DNA from: Lachnospiraceae bacterium
Lineage (GTDB): Bacteria; Bacillota; Clostridia; Lachnospirales; Lachnospiraceae
Assembly: GCA_024691305.1 (NCBI GenBank)
Contig: JAILNS010000032.1
Location: forward strand, 1-64,000
Reading direction: 5' to 3'
Length of the DNA stretch: 64,000 bases
Shown here one piece after another: positions 57,067-64,000 of this stretch. Under the pieces are notes generated by a model that was given only the letters and a program-made list of their open reading frames with translations, was not told where the DNA came from and did not search any database. Both the position numbers and the translations under genes were made by a program. Each line of letters begins with the position of its first letter. Positions within the stretch are counted from its first letter, which is position 1.

Positions 57067-59145
57067 ATGAACAAAGGACCATATTATATAACAACAGCCA
57101 TAGCGTATACCTCGGGAAAGCCTCATATAGGCAACTGTTACGAGATCATGCTGGCGGACTGTATAGCAAGATATAAGAAAGCGGATGGTTATGATGTGCA
57201 TTTCCAGACCGGATGTGATGAGCACGGACAGAAGATAGAGACCCGCGCCATAGAAGAAGATATGACTCCCAAGGCATTCGTTGATAAGACGGCCGGAGTT
57301 ATCAGGCATCTTTGGGACATGATGGGTACATCTTATGACAGATTCATACGAACAACGGATGAGGATCATGAACGTCAGATCCAGAAGATATTTAAGAAGT
57401 TTTATGATCAGGGCGATATTTACAAAGGATCATACGAGGGGCTTTACTGCACCGAGTGCGAAGCCTTTTATACCCAGGCGCAGTTAAAAGACGGCGCATG
57501 TCCTGTCTGCGGAGGCAAGGTACATCCCGAGCAGGAAGAAGCATATTTCTTTAAAATGAGCAAATATGCGCCTAAACTCATAGATTATATCAATTCACAT
57601 CCTGAATTCATTCAGCCTGTATCCCGCAAAAACGAGATGATGAACAATTTCCTTTTGCCGGGTCTTCAGGATCTGTGTGTATCCCGTACCTCATTTAAGT
57701 GGGGTATCCCGGTGGATTTCGATGATAAGCATGTTGTATATGTATGGCTTGATGCACTCAGTAACTATATCACCGGTATCGGATATGATGCTGACGGTAA
57801 TTCGAGCGACTTGTACAAAAAGTACTGGCCGGCGGATCTGCATCTTATCGGAAAAGATATAATCCGTTTCCATACTATATACTGGCCGATCTTCCTCATG
57901 GCATTAGGAGAGCCTCTTCCCAAGCAGATATTCGGACATCCATGGCTTTTACAGGGTGGAGAGAAGATGAGTAAGTCTAAAGGAAATGTTATCTATGTAG
58001 ACGATCTCATCGATGTATTCGGACTGGATGCGGTCCGCTACTTTGTTGTACATGAAATGCCCTATGAAAACGACGGAACAATTACCTGGGAACTCATGAC
58101 CGAAAGAGTGAACTCGGATCTTGCGAACACTCTCGGAAATCTGGTAAACCGCACGATAGGAATGAGCAACAAATATTTTGGCGGTACCGTAGAAGATAAG
58201 GGGGTTTATGAGCCCTCCATAGATGATGACATGAAGGCAGTGGTTACATCTGCGTATGACAAAGTTGAAAAATCCATGGAAACTCTGCATGCGGCTGATG
58301 CCCTGACCCAGATATTTGATGTATTTAAGAGACTCAATAAATATATAGATGAGACCGAACCATGGGTACTTGCCAAAGATCCTGACAAGAAAGACCGTCT
58401 TTCAACGGTGTTGTTCAATCTTTGTACCGGGATAATCGCAGGAGCTTCTCTTCTTGCACCTTTCCTTCCCGATACTGCACAGAAGATCTCGGATCAGATA
58501 GGGCTTAAGCTTCGTACATTTGATACGCTTGGAACGTTCGGTGAAGGTGGATGCACAAGTACTCACGTTACCGAAAGTCCCGAGATACTTTTTGCGCGTC
58601 TTGATAAGGAAGAGATCCTTGAAAAAGCAACTCAGATACAGAACAGACAGCGCTCTGAATTTATAGAACATCAAAGGGTTGCTTATGAGAATCTGGTAAA
58701 AGCAGGTAAGATGACCAAAGAAGAAGCCGACTCCGCATGGAAGGCATTAAACGGTGCAGGATCTTCCGATGATACAGCATCTTCTTCTGATCAGGAATAT
58801 ATCGATATCGAAGCCAAGGCAGAGATAGCATATGATGATTTTGCGGCACTTCAGTTACAGGTAGGGGAAGTGCTTGAGTGCGAAGAAGTTCCCAAGAGCA
58901 GAAAACTGCTTAAATTTAAGATAAGGATCGGTTCTGAAGTAAGACAAATCCTTTCCGGGATAAAAGCAAGTTACAGTCCTGATGAACTGGTTGGAAAGAA
59001 AGTAGTTGTGCTTGTCAATCTTAAACCTCGTGAGATAGCCGGAATGATGAGTGAGGGAATGATCCTAAGTGCCGAGGGCGCTGACGGTTCACTTTCATTG
59101 CTTACCATAGACAGGGATATGCCTGCAGGCGCAGAGGTTGGATGA
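57067..59145 (+). CDS. metG: Methionyl-tRNA synthetase (with C-terminal tRNA-binding domain)
   Basis: YYITTAIAYTSGKPHIGN, KMSKSKGN, C-terminal VGEVLECEEVPKSRKLLKFKIRIG. Confidence 0.97.
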   Translation: MNKGPYYITTAIAYTSGKPHIGNCYEIMLADCIARYKKADGYDVHFQTGCDEHGQKIETRAIEEDMTPKAFVDKTAGVIRHLWDMMGTSYDRFIRTTDEDHERQIQKIFKKFYDQGDIYKGSYEGLYCTECEAFYTQAQLKDGACPVCGGKVHPEQEEAYFFKMSKYAPKLIDYINSHPEFIQPVSRKNEMMNNFLLPGLQDLCVSRTSFKWGIPVDFDDKHVVYVWLDALSNYITGIGYDADGNSSDLYKKYWPADLHLIGKDIIRFHTIYWPIFLMALGEPLPKQIFGHPWLLQGGEKMSKSKGNVIYVDDLIDVFGLDAVRYFVVHEMPYENDGTITWELMTERVNSDLANTLGNLVNRTIGMSNKYFGGTVEDKGVYEPSIDDDMKAVVTSAYDKVEKSMETLHAADALTQIFDVFKRLNKYIDETEPWVLAKDPDKKDRLSTVLFNLCTGIIAGASLLAPFLPDTAQKISDQIGLKLRTFDTLGTFGEGGCTSTHVTESPEILFARLDKEEILEKATQIQNRQRSEFIEHQRVAYENLVKAGKMTKEEADSAWKALNGAGSSDDTASSSDQEYIDIEAKAEIAYDDFAALQLQVGEVLECEEVPKSRKLLKFKIRIGSEVRQILSGIKASYSPDELVGKKVVVLVNLKPREIAGMMSEGMILSAEGADGSLSLLTIDRDMPAGAEVG

Positions 59146-59172
59146 TAAACAGATTTCACGGAGGATGTGCAT

Positions 59173-60102
59173 ATGCGAAAAGAAGAGCTTAGCTTTGATT
59201 CACGCGACGGTATATCTCAGATTTATGCGGTGAAGTGGATTCCCGATACGGAGCCGAAAGCAGTGTTACAGATCACTCACGGAATGGCTGAACATATCGC
59301 CAGATATGAGGATTTTGCCCGGTTCATGTGCGGACACGGAATACTCGTGACCGGTGATGATCATTTAGGACACGGCAGGACCGCCAAGATCAACAATGCA
59401 AAGCAGGGATATATATGCGCAAAACATGGCGATACCGTGATGGTAAGAGATGAGCACAGACTCAAAAAGATTGTTCAGGGTGAGAATCCCGGAGTTCCGT
59501 ATTTTGTGCTCGGACATTCGATGGGATCTTTTATCATAAGGAATTATATGTACAGATACGGTACCGGAATAAACGGAGCGATCGTAATGGGAACCGGTAT
59601 GCAGCCCAGAGGACTTCTTTGTGTATCACGTGCGATGGCGGCGGTATCCGGCTTTTTGCTTGGTGATGATCATATACCCGCTGTCCTCAACTCACTTGCA
59701 TTCGGAAGTTATAACAAGCGGGTGAGAGATCCTCAAAACGATTATGAATGGCTCAGCAGGAACAAGGTTAACCAGCAAAAATACCTTGATGATCCGGATT
59801 GCGGTTTTACATTCACAGTAAACGGCTTCAAAGCACTGTTTAAACTCATATGGAAACTTACGGACAAGGAAAATATCAGCAAGATGCCCAAGTCCCTTCC
59901 GATACTCATGGTTTCGGGAGAAGAGGATCCGGTCGGTAATTACGGAGAAGCTGTCCGTCAGGTATATGATTCATACAAGGAACTCGGAATGGAGAATGTC
60001 ACGCTTAAATTATATCCCGAAGATCGTCATGAGATCCTTAATGAAGTAGATAACGAAACGGTTTATACCGACATTCTTAACTGGATAGAAGGACTTTTAT
60101 AA
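59173..60102 (+). CDS. Alpha/beta hydrolase (monoacylglycerol lipase-like)
   Basis: QITHGMAEHIARYEDFARF, FVLGHSMGSFI; ATG 59173 with GGAGGA RBS. Confidence 0.92.
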   Translation: MRKEELSFDSRDGISQIYAVKWIPDTEPKAVLQITHGMAEHIARYEDFARFMCGHGILVTGDDHLGHGRTAKINNAKQGYICAKHGDTVMVRDEHRLKKIVQGENPGVPYFVLGHSMGSFIIRNYMYRYGTGINGAIVMGTGMQPRGLLCVSRAMAAVSGFLLGDDHIPAVLNSLAFGSYNKRVRDPQNDYEWLSRNKVNQQKYLDDPDCGFTFTVNGFKALFKLIWKLTDKENISKMPKSLPILMVSGEEDPVGNYGEAVRQVYDSYKELGMENVTLKLYPEDRHEILNEVDNETVYTDILNWIEGLL

Positions 60103-60151
60103 TTCTGGTCAAAATATAGACTGTCAACGGGGCAGTTATGGAGGAATCATT

Positions 60152-61093
60152 ATGAAAAGATCATTGAAAAGGATCATCCAGAGTATGGCCGTTATATTTG
60201 CGGTATATATGCTTATGGGGATCAGTGCTTTTGCGGCAGATAAGGATACGGTCGTAGCACTCGGCGCAGACTTAAATGCTTCACAAAGAGCCACTGTTTT
60301 GTCTCTTATGGGAATGACTGAAGAAGATCTTACCAAATGTACAGTTATAACGGTCACCAATGCCGATGAGCACCAGTTTCTTGATGGTTATATCGACAGT
60401 TCTGTCATAGGTACCAAGGCACTTACGAGTGTTAAGATGACCAAGGCAGCTGCGGGAAGCGGAATAACCGTGACTACCCAGAATGTAAACTATTGCACAA
60501 CCGGTATGTACAGGAATGCGCTTCTTACCGCCGGAGTGGAAGACCGTGACGTACTGGTGGTAGCTCCGACGCCGGTATCGGGAACCGCAGGGCTTATAGG
60601 TGCAGTCAAAGCGTATGAAGCTTCTACCGGTACTGTCATAAAAAGTGAGGTTTTAGACGGAGCACTCGATGAGATGATAACCACAGGTGAACTGACCGAG
60701 CAGATTGAAAATGCAAACAGTGAGGATGTCGAAGCGCTTATAGCATGGCTCAAGAATATGATAGCCACCGGAAAACTCGACACTTCCGATGAAAACAGCA
60801 TCCGCAGTACCATAGCAGAGGGAGAAAAACAGTTCGGAGTTACTCTTACCGATGAGGAAAAACAGCAGATAGTCGATCTGCTTAAAAAACTTGATGCCCT
60901 GGGATTAAACGGCACATATCTTATAGGTCAGGCTGAGAATCTGTACAAACAATACGGTTCGGATGTTGTAAATCAGGCACAGGATGTTATAAATGAGGCT
61001 GTTGGAAATGCTGTAAGTCAGGCGACCAAAAGTTTTTTCTCAAGTATAAAAGACAGCTTCACAGGATTTTTCACGGGTTTGTTTGGCAGGTAA
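60152..61093 (+). CDS. DUF1002 domain-containing secreted protein
   Basis: Signal peptide; VALGADLNASQRATVLSLMG … TPVSGTAGLIGAVKAYE. Confidence 0.85.
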   Translation: MKRSLKRIIQSMAVIFAVYMLMGISAFAADKDTVVALGADLNASQRATVLSLMGMTEEDLTKCTVITVTNADEHQFLDGYIDSSVIGTKALTSVKMTKAAAGSGITVTTQNVNYCTTGMYRNALLTAGVEDRDVLVVAPTPVSGTAGLIGAVKAYEASTGTVIKSEVLDGALDEMITTGELTEQIENANSEDVEALIAWLKNMIATGKLDTSDENSIRSTIAEGEKQFGVTLTDEEKQQIVDLLKKLDALGLNGTYLIGQAENLYKQYGSDVVNQAQDVINEAVGNAVSQATKSFFSSIKDSFTGFFTGLFGR

Positions 61094-61096
61094 ATT

Positions 61097-61564
61097 ATGG
61101 ACGGCATCATATACAGAGTGGCTTACAGATCCGAATGGGATACGTGTATGGATCTGGCCTGGCGCACATTTGTTAAGTATGAAGCACCGGAATATACACA
61201 GGAAGGTATACAGAATTTCAAGGATTTTGTTACCGACGGCGTGTTAAAGACAATGTTTGAAAACGGTGTTTATAAGCTTTTTGTGGCCGTATATGAAAAA
61301 AAGATCATCGGAATCATATCGTTAAGAGATAATAATCATATATCCCTTCTTTTTGTCGAATCCAAATATCACAGGCAGGGAGTAGGTTCCGGACTTATGC
61401 AGTTTCTTGTTGAACATATGATCAACGTAATGAACTTAAGATCTCTTACCGTGAATGCTGCTCCTTACGGGGTTGAATTCTATCATAAACTGGGGTTTGA
61501 GGATACCGGCCCTGAGCAGGTGAATTCCGGTATCACTTACACACCGATGGTGCTGAATTTTTAA
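61097..61564 (+). CDS. GNAT family N-acetyltransferase
   Basis: LLFVESKYHRQGVGSGLMQFLVEH motif A. Confidence 0.92.
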   Translation: MDGIIYRVAYRSEWDTCMDLAWRTFVKYEAPEYTQEGIQNFKDFVTDGVLKTMFENGVYKLFVAVYEKKIIGIISLRDNNHISLLFVESKYHRQGVGSGLMQFLVEHMINVMNLRSLTVNAAPYGVEFYHKLGFEDTGPEQVNSGITYTPMVLNF

Positions 61565-61600
61565 TAACAGTATTTAATACATTATTATAAAGGAGTCACA

Positions 61601-62371
61601 ATGGGAAAATTTTTTGCTTTGGACAGTCCTGTCATGCGTTTTCTTTCGCGCCTTGCAGATCTTATGATACTTAATCTGCTCGTACTTATTACATGTATAC
61701 CGATCATCACGGTAGGTGCATCTTTATCCGCACTCCACTATGTCCTGATAAAAATGGTCAGGGATGAAGAAACATATATCACTAAGATGTATTTCAAATC
61801 TTTTAAGGAAAACTTTGCGCAGGGTACGATACTGTGGCTGATCGTCCTGCTTGTAGCTGCGGTGTTTGTGGGTGATTATTTTGTCTTTATCAGGGCAGGA
61901 AAAGAGTTTTCTATCGTATTCGTGGTGGCTGTTTTTGCAGTAGGAGTTTTATTCCTGATGACCAGCATGTATATCTTTCCTCTTCAGGCCAGATTTTACA
62001 ACACAGTCGGTCATACCTTAAAGAATGCATTTCTGGTCATGATCCTTAACTTCCCCAAGAGTATATGCATGCTTTTGCTGTATCTGGTTCCCGTAGTACT
62101 GCTTCTTGTATCGCCCATGGCTACGCCGTTTCTTATTATGTTCGGAATATCTGCACCTTCCCTTGGTGCAGTTTATCTGTACAGAAAAGTATTTTCACGT
62201 TTTGAACCCGAAACGGATGGGATCACTCCGGATATGGAATTCCAGGTAAATATGGAGGGTGTTGAGACCGAAGGCGAAGAGCAGGATAAAATGCCGGAAG
62301 AAACCCCGGATGAAACATTGAATAATGAGCCGGATGAAATGCACAATGAAGAGACGGATGAAACGGTTTAG
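61601..62371 (+). CDS. DUF624 (YesL-like) membrane protein with acidic C-terminal tail
   Basis: SRLADLMILNLLVLITCIPIITVGASLSALHYVLIKMVRDEETYI; low-complexity Asp/Glu/Thr tail. Confidence 0.88.
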   Translation: MGKFFALDSPVMRFLSRLADLMILNLLVLITCIPIITVGASLSALHYVLIKMVRDEETYITKMYFKSFKENFAQGTILWLIVLLVAAVFVGDYFVFIRAGKEFSIVFVVAVFAVGVLFLMTSMYIFPLQARFYNTVGHTLKNAFLVMILNFPKSICMLLLYLVPVVLLLVSPMATPFLIMFGISAPSLGAVYLYRKVFSRFEPETDGITPDMEFQVNMEGVETEGEEQDKMPEETPDETLNNEPDEMHNEETDETV

Positions 62372-62501
62372 GCATTTTGCATACATATCGGATATAATTT
62401 TGGGCAAATGAGGTATGGCGTACATCAGGCCCGAAATATATACTATATAACAGATTGCGGATTAGTCCGCTTATAAAAATGTTAATTTTCAGGAGGTAAA
62501 C

Positions 62502-63611
62502 ATGGCAAGTTTAAGTTTAACTAACATTTGCAAGGTGTATCCCAACGGTTTTGAAGCTGTTAAGGATTTCAACCTTCAGATCGAGGACAAAGAGTTCATC
62601 ATCTTCGTAGGCCCTTCAGGTTGTGGTAAGTCTACTACACTTCGTATGATCGCAGGTTTGGAAGATATTTCTTCCGGTGAACTGAAGATCGGCGACAGGA
62701 TTGTTAATGACGTAGAGCCTAAGGATCGTGATATCGCGATGGTATTCCAGAACTACGCTCTGTATCCTCATATGTCAGTTTATGATAACATGGCTTTTGG
62801 TCTTAAGCTTCGTAAAGTTCCGAAGGATGAGATCGACAAGATGGTTAAAGAAGCAGCTAAGATCCTTGACCTGTCAGCACTCCTTGATCGTAAGCCTAAG
62901 GCTTTGTCAGGTGGTCAGAGACAGCGTGTTGCCATGGGTCGTGCGATCGTTCGTAATCCTCAGGTATTCCTTATGGACGAGCCTCTTTCAAACCTGGATG
63001 CAAAACTTCGTGTACAGATGAGAATTGAGATCGCTAAGCTTCATCAGAGACTTGGAACCACCATCATCTACGTTACACATGACCAGACAGAGGCTATGAC
63101 TCTTGGTGATCGTATCGTTGTTATGAAGGATGGTGTTATCCAGCAGGTTGATACTCCTCAGAACCTTTATGAGAAGCCCGGTAATCTGTTCGTTGCAGGT
63201 TTCATGGGATCACCTCAGATGAACTTCCTTGATGCTGAAGTTGAGGTTAACGGCGACGAAGCCAGTCTTAAGGTTGGCGGCAAGGCTATTCCTCTTCCTC
63301 CTGCTAAGGCTAAGAAACTTATCGATGGCGGCTATAACGGAAAGACCGTTACATTCGGTATCCGTCCCGAGGATGTATATGATTCAGAGATGTTCATCGA
63401 GACAGCTAAATGCGTATTCGAGTCAAACATCAAGGTTTACGAGCTTCTCGGTGCTGAAGTTTATCTGTACTTTGATCTTGATGAGTTCCCGATCACTGCA
63501 AGAGTTGATTCCAGAACTACAGCAAGACCCGGCGATACAGTTAAGTTTGCATTCGATGTTGAGAAGATCCATATCTTTGACAAAGAGACAGAGCAGACCA
63601 TTACTAACTAA
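62502..63611 (+). CDS. Carbohydrate ABC transporter ATP-binding protein (MsmK/UgpC-type)
   Basis: GPSGCGKSTTLRMIAGLE, LSGGQRQRVAMGRAIVR, LMDEPLSNLDAKLR, TOBE domain. Confidence 0.95.
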   Translation: MASLSLTNICKVYPNGFEAVKDFNLQIEDKEFIIFVGPSGCGKSTTLRMIAGLEDISSGELKIGDRIVNDVEPKDRDIAMVFQNYALYPHMSVYDNMAFGLKLRKVPKDEIDKMVKEAAKILDLSALLDRKPKALSGGQRQRVAMGRAIVRNPQVFLMDEPLSNLDAKLRVQMRIEIAKLHQRLGTTIIYVTHDQTEAMTLGDRIVVMKDGVIQQVDTPQNLYEKPGNLFVAGFMGSPQMNFLDAEVEVNGDEASLKVGGKAIPLPPAKAKKLIDGGYNGKTVTFGIRPEDVYDSEMFIETAKCVFESNIKVYELLGAEVYLYFDLDEFPITARVDSRTTARPGDTVKFAFDVEKIHIFDKETEQTITN

Positions 63612-63629
63612 TCGTAATTATGGTAAGAT

Positions 63630-63665
63630 AAGGGAGATGGGTAACCATCTCCCTTTTATTTTTAT
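63630..63665 (+). terminator. Intrinsic terminator
   Basis: AAGGGAGATGG-gtaa-CCATCTCCCTT followed by TTATTTTTAT. Confidence 0.92.
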
Positions 63666-63697
63666 AAGTATCTGATATTAAATTCCGGAGGTAAAAA

Positions 63698-64000
63698 ATG
63701 ATATCGATCCAGACGATCAAGAACAGTATAGATGATCTAAAAGCGATCACTAAGACAGAATTTGCAATCTACGATACGCTTGGAGCTTTGCAGACAGCCA
63801 CGGGAGATATCGAAAAACCGGATAACTCCATACTCAGCAATTTTGCGGATTCGGCTGCTGACTCTCAGGTGGTCGGAGTACATCATCTGCTCAAGGTCAT
63901 GGACGGTGAGGAACCGATGTATATCCTGGATGCCGTCGGAAACGGTGAAGATACATATACTTATGCAAGGATAGCTGTCAGTTCGCTTCAGAATCTGATG
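63698..64000 (+). CDS. 5' part of a CDS running off the window; CdaR/PucR-like regulator is possible (MISIQTIKNSIDDLKAITKTEFAIYDTLGALQTATG…)
   Basis: RBS GGAGGT upstream of ATG 63698, open to window end; product assigned by weak resemblance. Confidence 0.55.
   Translation, partial: MISIQTIKNSIDDLKAITKTEFAIYDTLGALQTATGDIEKPDNSILSNFADSAADSQVVGVHHLLKVMDGEEPMYILDAVGNGEDTYTYARIAVSSLQNLM

Noticed and set aside
62457-62470. GCGGA-ttag-TCCGC hairpin upstream of the MsmK-type ATPase
   Set aside because: Only a 5-bp stem, no T-tract or conserved context; may be chance.

Overview
The window looks like a moderate-GC Lachnospiraceae-type (Firmicutes) chromosome. This is inferred from gene content and order, not from a database search. 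It is almost fully coding. (i) 1-18 kb carries housekeeping genes: KapD-like exonuclease, trmB, trmL, a D,D-carboxypeptidase, a glycogen debranching enzyme, galK, nth, a hybrid histidine kinase, an ECF S component plus coaX, a VanW protein, an AIR-synthase-like protein, Lrp, an aminotransferase and a SpoVK/CbbX-like AAA ATPase. (ii) 18-44 kb is a carbohydrate region. It holds deoC, a GH3 enzyme with an insert, a MutS-like ATPase, MATE and a PcRGLX/YetA-like protein. It also holds a beta-mannooligosaccharide locus: AraC and LacI regulators, ABC SBP plus two permeases, an AGE-family 2-epimerase, two GH130 phosphorylases, an SGNH esterase, NUDIX, a GH1-phosphomannose isomerase fusion, ManC and MFS. 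(iii) 44-47.4 kb is a GlpA/GlpB/DUF1667-like redox module. (iv) 47.4-55.3 kb is a glycosyltransferase cluster ending in a beta-helix lipoprotein with a collagen-like (Gly-Thr-Thr)n tail. (v) 55-64 kb carries housekeeping genes (proC, metG, MsmK-type ATPase and others). The main discovery candidates are: a two-copy intergenic structured palindromic element (7187-7321 and 36979-37106) whose helices differ in sequence but keep pairing while the loops are conserved; the GH1-ManA fusion inside the mannan locus; and the collagen-tailed lipoprotein beside a GT-C enzyme. No tRNA, rRNA, CRISPR array, prophage or transposase was recognised.
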